Shown piece by piece: positions 52,642 to 63,583 of a DNA stretch of 64,000 nucleotides. How positions within the stretch are numbered: position 1 is the first letter of the stretch; the number at the start of each line of letters is the position of its first letter. The position numbers were made by a program, and so were the translations under genes. Under the pieces are notes generated by a model that was not told the origin of the DNA, did not search any database, and saw nothing but the letters and a program-made list of their open reading frames with translations. Location of the stretch: the NCBI GenBank assembly GCA_017622085.1, contig JAGARU010000061.1:35508-99507 (forward strand). The letters run 5' to 3'. The DNA comes from Clostridia bacterium (GTDB taxonomy: Bacteria; Bacillota; Clostridia; Oscillospirales; CAG-272).

Positions 52642-53820
52642 TTATTCAAAGCACTCCGCGTACTTGGAATGACTGCGGACCGTCTCTATGATCGGGGACG
52701 GGTGAATTTTAAACCTCTTTTTCCAAAAGTCCTTTTCCACAGGTGGCAGGCCACTGACGTCGAGAGGTGGAAGATCACGAACCAGGGGAGCGGAATAGTG
52801 ATATTCAGCAGCGTTGCGAATCCGTTCGTAGGCCTTATAATGCTCAAAAGCCCGATCAAAGCAGATAAGTCGACTCGTATCATTGATACGGTCATCATTG
52901 ATACGGTCATCATTCATACAATCAAACAATTCAAGATAAAGCTGGGCAAGATCCATATGGCAGACACCGCAGCGGCCATCAGAGAATATCGTTTCGTACA
53001 GATGGATCTGTGACTCAAGAACCTGTCTTCGGGATTCGGTAGAGAGGTTGGGATGAAGTGCATTGGATTCCGAAAGGGCAAAACGAAGGGCATAAAGAAG
53101 CGCCAAGATCTGCTCGCTCAGGTATCTCGCCTTTTCTTGGCCTGCTGTTGCCAAGGGGAGCAAAATCTCCTTACAGATTGCGAGAGGATTCTGCTGACAG
53201 GCCAAGACCTTTGCCCTTTCATATTCTCCCATTTTGCAGTACAAGGGAATAATCTGGCGGATAGCAGCCACACGAATCTCCGGAGTTGGCTCCGAGCGAA
53301 GTATCTTTTCATATACCCGCAGGGCCTCTTGCCAATATACGTTTTGGGCATTATACTCTACGTCCTCCTCGATCAATCCCTCCGGTCCGGTGATGTGTCC
53401 CTTTGCTCCGTATTTGTTCCAGCCCCACATTTGTAAAGCCTGTGCCAGTTTTAAAAGAATTTTAGGCTCGTTTGGAAATTCCTCTGCGGCTACACGAAGC
53501 ATCTTTACACATTCCCCCACGTCATCCGGCAAGCTTCCTCGCGTCATGATAAATCCCTGTCGGGACAACACGTTGGTTGCCGCATCCAGGATGTCTTTGA
53601 TCGTCTTCTCGCGATCATCGTGATAACCGAATAACTCGTCGATAGAAATATGAAAGTAGTTGGCAATCGCCGGAATCATCTCTATATCGGGATAGCTGCC
53701 GCCCGACTCCCAACGGGAAACGGCCTGTGCCGTTATGCCGAGCGCTTCTGCTAAGGCATCCTGTGTTCGACCGTCGCGCTGGCGCAGGGCGCGTATTTTT
53801 GTTCCTAAATTAAGCTGCAT
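52642..53820 (-). CDS. XRE-family transcriptional regulator with TPR-like region
   Basis: 392 residues. N-terminal helix-turn-helix (about 6-62; IRALRQRDGRTQDALAEALG, ITAQAVSRWESGGSYPDIE), then an all-helical region of TPR-like repeats to about 330. Near residue 320 the peptide NDDRINDDRIND is a tandem duplication encoded by a 15-nt repeat (52880-52915). No partner gene adjacent. The family often controls sporulation, metabolism or mobile elements; target unknown. Ribosome site AAGGAGG before the ATG. Confidence 0.87.
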   Translation of the reverse strand: MQLNLGTKIRALRQRDGRTQDALAEALGITAQAVSRWESGGSYPDIEMIPAIANYFHISIDELFGYHDDREKTIKDILDAATNVLSRQGFIMTRGSLPDDVGECVKMLRVAAEEFPNEPKILLKLAQALQMWGWNKYGAKGHITGPEGLIEEDVEYNAQNVYWQEALRVYEKILRSEPTPEIRVAAIRQIIPLYCKMGEYERAKVLACQQNPLAICKEILLPLATAGQEKARYLSEQILALLYALRFALSESNALHPNLSTESRRQVLESQIHLYETIFSDGRCGVCHMDLAQLYLELFDCMNDDRINDDRINDTSRLICFDRAFEHYKAYERIRNAAEYHYSAPLVRDLPPLDVSGLPPVEKDFWKKRFKIHPSPIIETVRSHSKYAECFE

Positions 53821-53860
53821 AAGAGCCTCCTTAAAGATTCATTATCACCGGTGCAATTCT

Positions 53861-53888
53861 ATTATAGCATTTCTTACATAGAATTCAA
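53861..53888 (-). promoter_or_regulatory. Sigma-A promoter of the XRE regulator
   Basis: Minus strand: -35 TTGAAT (53883-53888), 16-nt spacer, extended -10 TGCTATAAT (53861-53869). Confidence 0.75.
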
Positions 53889-53940
53889 TTATCAAATAGT
53901 TGTTAAGAGCTCAACCAGCGTTTGATATTTATAACAAAAT

Positions 53941-53966
53941 ATCGCCTCGGGTTAACCCGAGGCGAT
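53941..53966 (-). terminator. Intrinsic terminator of the ylbF-mutS-mutL-tgt operon
   Basis: Perfect 26-nt palindrome, arms ATCGCCTCGGGTT / AACCCGAGGCGAT, 7 nt after the tgt stop, followed on the minus strand by ATTTTGTTAT. Confidence 0.9.
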
Positions 53967-53973
53967 TGTTTAC

Positions 53974-55110
53974 TTAGAGCTGGGAGCGCTCACCCAGAAG
54001 GATGTGATACTTCTGGTAGAAGCTCTCGAAGTATCCGCCGTCCAAGGCGTCGCGGATTTTTTGCATAAGGTCGTTGTAGAAGTAGAGGTTATGAAGCACC
54101 GCCAGGCGCATGCCAAGCATTTCCTGTGCCTTAAGCAGATGGCGGATGTATCCGCGTGAATAGTGGCGGCAGGCGGGACAATTGCAGCTTTCGTCGATGG
54201 GGCGGGTGTCATTGATGTACTTCTCGTTCATGATGTTTATCTTGCCGTGCCAGGTAAACAGATTGCCGTGGCGGCCGTTCCGGCTGGGCATGACGCAATC
54301 AAAGAAATCGACACCAAGGTGGACAGCCTCTAAAATATTGCAGGGGGTTCCCACACCCATCAGATAGCGAGGCTTATCCTTGGGCATAAAGGGCTCAACG
54401 GCGGAAATGATACGGTACATTTCCTCGGCCTCCTCGCCGACGGCAAGGCCACCGATGGCGTAACCGTTCAGATTCAGCTCAGCAATTTCCTGCATATGCT
54501 CAATGCGGATATCTTCATAGGTGCTACCCTGATTGATGCCAAAGAGCATCTGGTGGGGGTTGATCGTATCCGGCAAGGAATTGAGACGATCCAGCTCCGC
54601 CTTGGAACGGTGTAACCAGCGAACGGTACGGGCGCAGGAGCGACGGGTATAGTCGTATTTGGCAGGGTTCTCAATGCACTCATCAAAGGCCATGGCAATG
54701 GTAGAAGCCAAATTGGACTGGATCTGCATGCTTTCCTCCGGGCCCATGAAGATCCGACGACCGTCGATATGCGAGGCGAATTTTACGCCTTCCTCGGTGA
54801 TCTTACGGAGCTTGGAGAGCGAGAACACCTGGAATCCGCCGCTATCGGTCAAGATAGGGTGGGACCAGTTCATAAATTTGTGTAAGCCGCCATGGGCGCG
54901 GACGATCTGGTCACCAGGACGAAGATGGAGATGGTAGGTATTGGAAAGCTCCACCTGACACTTGACCTCCTCCAGATCCATGGAGGAAATGCCGCCCTTG
55001 ATGGTGGCGCAGGTACCCACGTTCATAAAGACGGGGGTCTGGATGGTACCGTGTACGGTTTCAAAGGTGCCGCGACGGGCGCGACCCTCTTGCTTCAGAA
55101 GTGTAAACAT
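53974..55110 (-). CDS. tgt: Queuine tRNA-ribosyltransferase
   Basis: 378-residue enzyme that exchanges guanine 34 for preQ1 in GUN-anticodon tRNAs. HPILTDSGGFQVFSLSKLRK carries the proton-acceptor Asp; GGLAVGEEAEEMYR and FDCVMPSRNGRHGNLFT hold the substrate and nucleophile region; zinc ligands in CNCPACRHYSRGYIRHL. Normal length. ATG at 55110 after CGGAGAATCT; the longer open frame to 55254 lies inside mutL. Fourth gene of the operon, 10 nt after mutL. Confidence 0.97.
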   Translation of the reverse strand: MFTLLKQEGRARRGTFETVHGTIQTPVFMNVGTCATIKGGISSMDLEEVKCQVELSNTYHLHLRPGDQIVRAHGGLHKFMNWSHPILTDSGGFQVFSLSKLRKITEEGVKFASHIDGRRIFMGPEESMQIQSNLASTIAMAFDECIENPAKYDYTRRSCARTVRWLHRSKAELDRLNSLPDTINPHQMLFGINQGSTYEDIRIEHMQEIAELNLNGYAIGGLAVGEEAEEMYRIISAVEPFMPKDKPRYLMGVGTPCNILEAVHLGVDFFDCVMPSRNGRHGNLFTWHGKINIMNEKYINDTRPIDESCNCPACRHYSRGYIRHLLKAQEMLGMRLAVLHNLYFYNDLMQKIRDALDGGYFESFYQKYHILLGERSQL

Positions 55111-55120
55111 AGATTCTCCG

Positions 55121-57202
55121 TTATACTCTTGAAAATTGTTTTTCGATGGAATGCTTGGTGATCTCAAAGGCCACCGGGCGGCCGTGGGGGCAGACCTTGA
55201 TATCCGGCATGGTGAGAACGCGGTCGCAGATCCATTTGATATGGGCTTTGTCATAATAGCGCCCAGCCTTTATGGCGGCCTTGCAGGAGGCCTGATAGAG
55301 AGCGGCCTCGAAGAACTCGTCCCTTGTTTTGATCGGGTCGCCGGTCCGGTGAATGAGGCGGTTGGCAAATTCCGTGAACATATCCGTTGCGGCACTGACG
55401 TCAATATCCGAGGGGATCTCGGAGACCTTGGCCACGTTGCCTTCCACGGTAAACGAAAATCCGGTTGCGCGGACATCATCCGACCACTCGGAGATGGCGG
55501 TCAGCTCATCGGTGCTGAGGTGGATCTCGATGGGAAGGAGCAAAACCTGGCTGGAGCGCTCGGAGGCGTGAACCTTCTTTTTTAAATCCTCAAAAAGGAT
55601 GCGCTCATGAGCGGCATGCTTATCGATCAAGAGCAATTTGTCCGCAAGCTGCAGAATGACGTAAGAATTGAAAGCTTCCCCCAAAATAACGTATTCCGGA
55701 ACCTCAAGCTCGGGCTTTGCTATTTGCGGCTCAGGCGCGAGAGGCGTCTCAGGAGCGATTGGCTCGGGCTCGGGGTTTGAGATGGGAGCGGTTGCAGTAG
55801 CTGGAAGCGGAATTTCCTCTTGGGAGGGAGCCGTTTTTTCACGAGCAGCCGCCTTCATTCGGTCGGCAAATCCGAAGGACAGATCGAATCCCGAGGTAGT
55901 CTCCGTTTGATGAATCGATGCGGGGTTGTTTTTTTGGGGGACCACCTGTTCGTTTGGCATGACCGGAATCTGACGCTCAGGCGTTACAATCGGTGTGACG
56001 CGCGGAGGCGGAGGCGGAGGCGCGACAGGCTTTTCCACCTTTGGGGCCGGTGCAGGATTCACAACGGAATCTCCGACGCGGGTGCGTCCGTCCTTATCGA
56101 AGGTGATCCGCTCGCCTGCAGGCTTATCGCCGGAAGCGCGGTCTACAACGGGCACGAAGGCGTTTATGGGATTCTCCTTTTTTGTGCCGCCGACGTTAAA
56201 CTCTGGGCGAACGATTCCGTTCTCCAGCACGCTACGGATGGCGTAATACACGCCGTCGAAGATCAATTTTTCGTTTGAGAACTTGACCTCCAGCTTAGCA
56301 GGGTGCACGTTAACGTCCACGGTAGAAGGTTCAATCTGAAGGTTCAACACGCAAAGCGGGAATCGCTCGGTGGCGCAATAGGACAGGTAGGCCTGCTCAA
56401 CGGCGGCTGTAATGGTGCGACTCTTGATGTAGCGTCCGTTAATATAGAAATTTTGGAAGTTGCGGTTGGATTTGGTAAGCTCGGGGTTAGAGATATAGCC
56501 GCTAACGCGGATGCCGTCCTCCGTGCGATCCACAGGGAGAGCGCGCATGGCAAAATCACGGCCTAAAAGCGTATATATGGCGTTTAGCAGATTGCCGTCA
56601 CCGGAGGTGGCGAACTTGACTTCCCCGTCGGAAATCAGCTTAAACGCGATGTGAGGCATAGAAAGGGCTACCTTTTCCACCACCGCAGCTACGGCAATGG
56701 CCTCGGTCATATCCTTTTTAAGAAATTTGCGACGTGCCGGAACATTATAGAAGATCTCCTCCACTACAACGGTAGTTCCCTCCGCACAGCCGGCCTCGGA
56801 GTGGCTGACCACTTCTCCCCCCTCGGTAATGAGCATGCCACCGTAATCGGCATGGGGTGTTTTGGACATGATGCGCATACGGGAGACGGAGGCAATGGCG
56901 GCCAAAGCTTCTCCGCGGAAGCCAAGAGTCATAATGGCCTCCAGATCCTTTGCGCGCTTGATCTTACTGGTGGCGTGGCGCAGAATGGCCACGGGCAAAT
57001 CCTCATAGTCAATGCCGCATCCGTTATCGGACACGCGGATGAAGGAAACGCCTCCCTTTTTGATCTCAACAGCAATGGAGGTAGCGCCGGAGTCGATTGC
57101 ATTTTCGAGCAGCTCCTTAACCACAGAGGACGGGCGGTCTACAACCTCTCCCGCGGCAATTAAATTGGCAACGTCAAAGCCAAGGACGTTAATTCTTCCC
57201 AT
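55121..57202 (-). CDS. mutL: DNA mismatch repair protein MutL
   Basis: 693 residues. N-terminal GHKL ATPase (VVKELLENAIDSGA, DNGCGIDYEDL, TLGFRGEALAAI), a long Pro-rich linker (about 370-480, including PPPPPP), and a C-terminal endonuclease domain with LLLIDKHAAHERILFE (DxHAxxExxxxE, Gln replaced by Lys) and CPHGRPVAFEI. The metal motif suggests an active nicking MutL, as in bacteria without MutH. The ATG follows GGAGGAGCACC. 21 nt downstream of mutS. Confidence 0.97.
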   Translation of the reverse strand: MGRINVLGFDVANLIAAGEVVDRPSSVVKELLENAIDSGATSIAVEIKKGGVSFIRVSDNGCGIDYEDLPVAILRHATSKIKRAKDLEAIMTLGFRGEALAAIASVSRMRIMSKTPHADYGGMLITEGGEVVSHSEAGCAEGTTVVVEEIFYNVPARRKFLKKDMTEAIAVAAVVEKVALSMPHIAFKLISDGEVKFATSGDGNLLNAIYTLLGRDFAMRALPVDRTEDGIRVSGYISNPELTKSNRNFQNFYINGRYIKSRTITAAVEQAYLSYCATERFPLCVLNLQIEPSTVDVNVHPAKLEVKFSNEKLIFDGVYYAIRSVLENGIVRPEFNVGGTKKENPINAFVPVVDRASGDKPAGERITFDKDGRTRVGDSVVNPAPAPKVEKPVAPPPPPPRVTPIVTPERQIPVMPNEQVVPQKNNPASIHQTETTSGFDLSFGFADRMKAAAREKTAPSQEEIPLPATATAPISNPEPEPIAPETPLAPEPQIAKPELEVPEYVILGEAFNSYVILQLADKLLLIDKHAAHERILFEDLKKKVHASERSSQVLLLPIEIHLSTDELTAISEWSDDVRATGFSFTVEGNVAKVSEIPSDIDVSAATDMFTEFANRLIHRTGDPIKTRDEFFEAALYQASCKAAIKAGRYYDKAHIKWICDRVLTMPDIKVCPHGRPVAFEITKHSIEKQFSRV

Positions 57203-57223
57203 GGTGCTCCTCCTTTCGTTTGG

Positions 57224-59809
57224 TTAAATCAGTTTTTTCAGTTCAAAAATAAAGTTCATGGCCTCAATGGGCGTCAAGGTATTAAGGTCCACCTGTTTCA
57301 GCCGCTCAGCAACCTCAAAGGCACCCATATCCATCATAGAAAGGGTGGGATTTTCCTCCACGGGGGCTTGCTTACCGGCGGGCTTCACGGTGCCGGTAGC
57401 CAGAATTTCCGACAAGACGTTCTTGGCGCGCTTGATCACCTCATTTGGCAAGCCGGCCAGCTTAGCTACCTCGATGCCGTAGCTATCGTCGGTAGGGCCT
57501 TTTACAATTTTGCGAAGGAAGATGATATCGTCGCCCCGTTTTTTAGCAGCGATATTATAGTTTACGACCCCGTCGATTTCCTTCTCAAGGGTGGTAAGCT
57601 CATGATAATGAGTTGCAAACATGGCGCGAGCGCCAACCTTTTTGCCACAGGTGTACTCGGCAATGGCGCGAGCGATGCTCATGCCGTCGTAGGTGCTGGT
57701 TCCGCGGCCGATCTCATCGTAGATGATAAAGCTACGCTTGGTGGCGTTGGCGAGAATATAGGAGACCTCATTCATTTCCAGCATGAACGTAGATTGTCCG
57801 GAGGCAAGGTCGTCCGAGGCACCGACACGGGTAAAGAGCTTATCGGCAATGCCGATATGAGCGGATTTGGCGGGAACAAAGGAGCCGATCTGTGCCATCA
57901 GGACGATCAGCGCGCTTTGACGCATATAGGTGGATTTACCGGCCATGTTGGGACCGGTGATCAGCATGAGGCGGTTATGAGCGGTATCAAGATAGGTGTC
58001 GTTGGGGACAAAATAGCTGTCCTTTACGAACTTTTCAACCACGGGATGGCGGCCGTCCTTAATATCGATCACGTCGCTATAATCTACCTCAGGACAAATG
58101 TAATTGTTTTTAAGAGCTACGTCGGCCAAGCTGATGTATACGTCCAGCTCGGCAAGATTGGCGGCGCTTATCTGAATGCGGCGAAGGTTATCGGCCACAG
58201 CAGTGCGGACAGCGGAAAACAGCTCGTATTCCAGACTGTTCAGCTTATCGGATGCGCCGAGAATGGTGGCCTCCATCTCCTTCAGCTCGTCGGTTATGTA
58301 ACGCTCGCCGTTGGTTAAGGTCTGCTTGCGGATATAGCTTTCGGGTACCAAATGGTTATAGGACTTGGTGACCTCGATATAGTAACCAAACACGCGGTTA
58401 TAGCCGATTTTAAGATTTTTGATGCCGGTGGCTTCCCGCTCGCGCTCCTCGATCTTATGAACCCAGCTCTTACCGTCGGTCATGACGCTACGAAGATAAT
58501 CTACGTCTTGATTGTAGCCCTCGCGGATGATTCCGCCCTCTCGAACGGAGAACGGAGGATTTTCGGCAATGGCCTGATCGATCAGATCGCGGACATCCTC
58601 CAAGGGATCCAGCTCCTCATAGATCTGCTTTAACTCGGTGGAGGTGGCGGAAGCTAAGAGCGTACGCGCCTGGGGAATGACGGAGATCGTAGCGCAGATG
58701 GCGCGGAGATCCTTGCCATTGGCGGTACCGTAGACCACCTTGGTCATAAGGCGCTCAAGGTCAAGAACGCCGTTTAAGAGGGTTGCCAGCTCTTCCTTCA
58801 TCATAAAGGTTTCTGCAAGCTCGGCAATGGCGCTCTGACGCTCCAGAATGCGATTTACGTTGAGAAGCGGGTGCTCCACGTAACTACGGAGGAGGCGGGC
58901 GCCCATGGCGGTTTTGGTGTGATCCAGAACCCAGAAGAGAGAGCCTCGTTTTTCCTTGTTGCGCATACTTTCGCAAAGCTCAAGGTTGCGGCGGGTGTTC
59001 AGATCCATCTCCATGTACTGACCCTGACCGTACACGTTTATGGTGTTAATATAGGAGATATCGGTCATCTGCGTTTCTCGGATATAGTCGAGAATTGCGC
59101 CGACGGCAGATACCATTTCGGTGTCGCTTCCATGGCGAAGCGCAAAATCGCTGCCAAACTGCTTTGCGGCAGTCTCGGAGGCGAGTGTATAATCAAATCT
59201 CCGTGCCTCGTTTTCATTGATAACGGCACTGAGACGGTTTTTGACGAAGTCATGGAGCATGGGCACGGAGGTGGAGGCTGTATTAATGATGACCTCCTTG
59301 GGAGTATAGGTGCCCAGCTCGTTCAAGAGCTTGTCCACTCTTGCATTGTCCTCAAAGGATGTGGCGCAGATCTGCGCGGTGGAAATATCCGCAAAGGAAA
59401 CACCAATGCGTTCCTTGCCCACGCAAATCGCACACAGATAGTTGTTTTTCGTATCGGTTAAAAGATCGCTCTCGATTACCGTGCCGGGGGTAATTACGCG
59501 GACTACGTCGCGCTTGACGAGCCCCTTGGTAGAGGCAGGATCCTCCAGCTGCTCGCAGATGGCTACTTTGTAGCCCTTGCCGATCAGCTTTCCAATATAG
59601 GTCTCACTGCTGTGGAAGGGTACGCCGCACATGGGTGCGCGCTGCTCTTCCCCACAGTCTCTGCCCGTTAAGGTCAATTCCAGCTCTCTCGATGCGGTGA
59701 TGGCATCGTCGTAGAACATTTCATAAAAATCGCCAAGACGATAGAACAAGATATAATCCTTGTATCGCTCCTTAACGGAAAAATACTGCTGCATGAATGC
59801 AGTTGCCAT
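57224..59809 (-). CDS. mutS: DNA mismatch repair protein MutS
   Basis: 861-residue mismatch sensor. N-terminal mismatch-reading motif RLGDFYEMF (Phe-x-Glu), connector and lever regions, and the C-terminal ATPase with Walker A ITGPNMAGKSTYMRQ, FIYDEIGRGTSTYDGM (Walker B) and AMFATHYHELT. C-terminal tail with a short tetramer-type helix. The ATG at 59809 follows GAGGAGG with about 9-nt spacing. Follows a YlbF/YmcA gene, the order known from ymcA-(cotE)-mutS in Bacillus. Confidence 0.98.
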   Translation of the reverse strand: MATAFMQQYFSVKERYKDYILFYRLGDFYEMFYDDAITASRELELTLTGRDCGEEQRAPMCGVPFHSSETYIGKLIGKGYKVAICEQLEDPASTKGLVKRDVVRVITPGTVIESDLLTDTKNNYLCAICVGKERIGVSFADISTAQICATSFEDNARVDKLLNELGTYTPKEVIINTASTSVPMLHDFVKNRLSAVINENEARRFDYTLASETAAKQFGSDFALRHGSDTEMVSAVGAILDYIRETQMTDISYINTINVYGQGQYMEMDLNTRRNLELCESMRNKEKRGSLFWVLDHTKTAMGARLLRSYVEHPLLNVNRILERQSAIAELAETFMMKEELATLLNGVLDLERLMTKVVYGTANGKDLRAICATISVIPQARTLLASATSTELKQIYEELDPLEDVRDLIDQAIAENPPFSVREGGIIREGYNQDVDYLRSVMTDGKSWVHKIEEREREATGIKNLKIGYNRVFGYYIEVTKSYNHLVPESYIRKQTLTNGERYITDELKEMEATILGASDKLNSLEYELFSAVRTAVADNLRRIQISAANLAELDVYISLADVALKNNYICPEVDYSDVIDIKDGRHPVVEKFVKDSYFVPNDTYLDTAHNRLMLITGPNMAGKSTYMRQSALIVLMAQIGSFVPAKSAHIGIADKLFTRVGASDDLASGQSTFMLEMNEVSYILANATKRSFIIYDEIGRGTSTYDGMSIARAIAEYTCGKKVGARAMFATHYHELTTLEKEIDGVVNYNIAAKKRGDDIIFLRKIVKGPTDDSYGIEVAKLAGLPNEVIKRAKNVLSEILATGTVKPAGKQAPVEENPTLSMMDMGAFEVAERLKQVDLNTLTPIEAMNFIFELKKLI

Positions 59810-59851
59810 GGATCCCTGCCTCCTCTAAGAAGTTTTTTTACCGGTTACCGA

Positions 59852-60250
59852 TTAGTGGTGGTGATGATGTCCGCAGTCGCTGCCGCAAGTGGAGCAGTCG
59901 TGGGTGCAGGGACGCTCACCGGTGATCTGGAAGGTGATCTCCTCGTTTACCTCGTTCATGAAGGCGTTAACCTCTTCCTGGGCTGCATTGTACTCGATGA
60001 ATGCAGGAGAGGTGGTGATGGTCATATAGAGCTCCTCAAGGCGCTTTTCGATCGCGGCGATGATCTCCTTGTCGGCCTCTGCCTTCTTGTACTCCTCGGT
60101 GAGGGCGGTCTGCTGAGCGTTGTACTCAACCATAGCAGTCATCATGTTGCTGTCCTGCTCGTACTTGGCTCTTGCGTCGTTGAGACGAACGATTCTGGGG
60201 TCTTCCTTGATTTTTGCGCCGAGCATTGCGGCGATTTCCATTACTTCCAT
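59852..60250 (-). CDS. YlbF/YmcA family (Com_YlbF) protein with Cys/His-rich tail
   Basis: 132-residue helical protein. Core YlbF domain (EIAAMLGAKIKEDPRIVRLN, YEQDSNMMTAMVEYNAQQ, FIEYNAAQEEVNAFMNEVNE). The C-terminal 18 residues are CTHDCSTCGSDCGHHHHH, four cysteines and six histidines: a likely metal or Fe-S site. In Bacillus the family members RicA (YmcA) and RicF (YlbF) form an Fe-S complex with YaaT that governs RNA processing, sporulation and competence. Position just upstream of mutS favours the YmcA/RicA line. ATG at 60250 from AGAGGT. Confidence 0.88.
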   Translation of the reverse strand: MEVMEIAAMLGAKIKEDPRIVRLNDARAKYEQDSNMMTAMVEYNAQQTALTEEYKKAEADKEIIAAIEKRLEELYMTITTSPAFIEYNAAQEEVNAFMNEVNEEITFQITGERPCTHDCSTCGSDCGHHHHH

Positions 60251-60287
60251 TGTAATACCTCTGAATAATACTTTTTTCGTTTGATCC

Positions 60288-60307
60288 GGGCAAGTGCACA
60301 CTTGCCC
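60288..60307 (-). promoter_or_regulatory. 5' leader hairpin of the ylbF-mutS-mutL-tgt mRNA
   Basis: GGGCAAGTG-CA-CACTTGCCC, a perfect 9-bp stem, 38 nt upstream of the start codon and downstream of the promoter. No T-run follows on the minus strand, so not a terminator for this operon. Possible stability element or operator. Confidence 0.5.
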
Positions 60308-60324
60308 ATTATCAACCTCTTTTT

Positions 60325-60352
60325 ATTATATCATATCCTCAGAAATATTCAA
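60325..60352 (-). promoter_or_regulatory. Sigma-A promoter of the ylbF-mutS-mutL-tgt operon
   Basis: Minus strand: -35 TTGAAT (60347-60352), 16-nt spacer, -10 TATAAT (60325-60330). Confidence 0.75.
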
Positions 60353-60385
60353 GTAAAATCTTTTCAAAAAAAGTGAAAAAAAGGC

Positions 60386-60414
60386 TTGACATTTGAAACG
60401 GGGTGTAGTATAAT
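60386..60414 (+). promoter_or_regulatory. Consensus sigma-A promoter of the tRNA-Leu genes
   Basis: -35 TTGACA (60386-60391), 17-nt spacer, -10 TATAAT (60409-60414): both boxes perfect, as expected for a stable RNA gene. Confidence 0.95.
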
Positions 60415-60441
60415 ACCACTTGCGAGCGACGAATGGTTGTC

Positions 60442-60524
60442 GCGAGAGTGGCGAAATTGGCAGACGCGCACGTTTAAGGGGCGTGTGGATTTCCGTACGG
60501 GTTCAAGTCCCGTCTCTCGCACCA
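60442..60524 (+). tRNA. tRNA-Leu (anticodon AAG), copy 1
   Basis: 83 nt including encoded CCA. Acceptor GCGAGAG/CTCTCGC, D stem GCG/CGC, anticodon stem CACGT/GCGTG with loop TTAAGGG giving anticodon AAG, short class II variable arm TGGATTTCCGT, T arm ACGGG-TTCAAGT-CCCGT. It reads CUU/CUC codons, probably after A34 is changed to inosine. Identical to the second copy. Confidence 0.95.
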
Positions 60525-60592
60525 AACAGAGTTCCGCCCGTCAAAATGACGGGTTGGTTCCCTTTTATATACGTTCATCGTTCGCATTATAT

Positions 60593-60675
60593 GCGAGAGT
60601 GGCGAAATTGGCAGACGCGCACGTTTAAGGGGCGTGTGGATTTCCGTACGGGTTCAAGTCCCGTCTCTCGCACCA
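60593..60675 (+). tRNA. tRNA-Leu (anticodon AAG), copy 2
   Basis: Identical 83-nt copy of the gene at 60442, with encoded CCA. The 68-nt spacer holds a small hairpin (CCCGTC-AAAAT-GACGGG, 60538-60554) but no promoter, so both copies are likely cut from one precursor. Confidence 0.95.
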
Positions 60676-60720
60676 TATCGAGTGTTCATAACGAAAGTGA
60701 TGAACACTCGATATTTTTTT
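60675..60720 (+). terminator. Intrinsic terminator of the tRNA-Leu operon
   Basis: 14-bp stem TATCGAGTGTTCAT / ATGAACACTCGATA followed by T7. Confidence 0.95.
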
Positions 60721-60767
60721 GCCTATATTTCGTTGTTTGGAGCAGGATTTCTGCTCTTTTTCTTTTG
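60721..60767. mobile_element. Probable end region of the integrative element
   Basis: Between the tRNA-Leu terminator and the recombinase stop codon there are only 47 nt, so the element/chromosome junction must lie in or near here if the recombinase is the terminal gene, as in Tn4451/Tn5397-type elements. It contains GAGCAGGATTTCTGCTC (60740-60756), a small inverted repeat that may be the recombinase terminator. No direct repeat could be compared because the other end is outside the window. Confidence 0.4.
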
Positions 60768-62719
<1,952 letters not shown>

Positions 62720-62730
<11 letters not shown>

Positions 62731-63583
62731 CACGGTTCTCCTTTCTGCGCATTTGCTCCAAGCGGCGCTTGTGAAGGAGATTCTTGATATCTGCGACAAT
62801 ATCCTTAGGGAGCATATTACGAGGATAATACTGCCGAATATCATTCATATAGATTACGATGCGCTCTCGCTGATTGGCTTTCTCCTCACTCATAATCTCA
62901 CGTATTGCATCCTCTCCGAGTGCGCCTTCGTCTGCAAGTTTTCTCATACGGACGGCCTGCGAATAAGAAGGCGTAAGGTCATCCATATCGCAGATCTCAT
63001 AAATGAGCTTTTGCGTGAGGTGATGAAGCTTTGAAAGCTCTACCGCAGGAGTTAGCGCGATCTTGCCCTCATCCACCATTTGAAGCAGTTCGGGGATAAG
63101 GCGCGTGAGGCTAATATATCTCTGTATCTGCGTCTTACTCTCATCACTCTCTGCGGCGATCTTTTCCACCGAGGTCAACCTCTGCCCAAGTTGGGCAGAA
63201 GTCAGATCGGTGCGCTCGCCTTGGCGCTTGATGGCGTCGAGCTTCATTTTGTAGGCGAAGGCTTTCTCGGATGGGAGAATATGGTCGCGGTGGAGGTTGG
63301 CATCGACCATAGCGACGATTGCCTCCTCGTCGGTCATCTCGCAGACAGTGGATGGGATCTCGGTCATTCCGAGTCTTTGATATGCTCTGAAGCGGCGGTG
63401 TCCCGATATGATTTCATAACCACCCTCATCTCTCGGACGGACGATGATGGGAGACAACAGACCGCTTTTGCTTATGCTCTCGCACAGCGCGTCCATCTCC
63501 ATATTATCCTCGACCTTGTAAGGGTGATCCTTGAACGGGTGCAACTCGGAAAGCGGGATATTTCTGTCAGTTCCTTTGATCAA
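62720..63583 (-). CDS. ParB/RepB/Spo0J-family protein
   Basis: 287 residues. N-terminal ParB nuclease/CTPase domain (IPLSELHPFKDHPY, ISGHRRFRAYQRLGMTEIP with the GHRR box), helix-turn-helix in the middle (LTSAQLGQRLTSVEKIAAES), and a C-terminal part with IRQYYPRNMLPKDIVADIKN. Used by elements and plasmids for partition or transcription control. The start is TTG at 63583, after GGAGG with 9-nt spacing, overlapping the upstream gene's stop. Paralogue of the gene at 63580. Confidence 0.92.

Noticed and set aside
52880..52915. Possible CRISPR or satellite repeat
   Set aside because: Only two to three 15-nt units without spacers, inside a coding frame; no cas genes. No CRISPR array was seen anywhere in the window.
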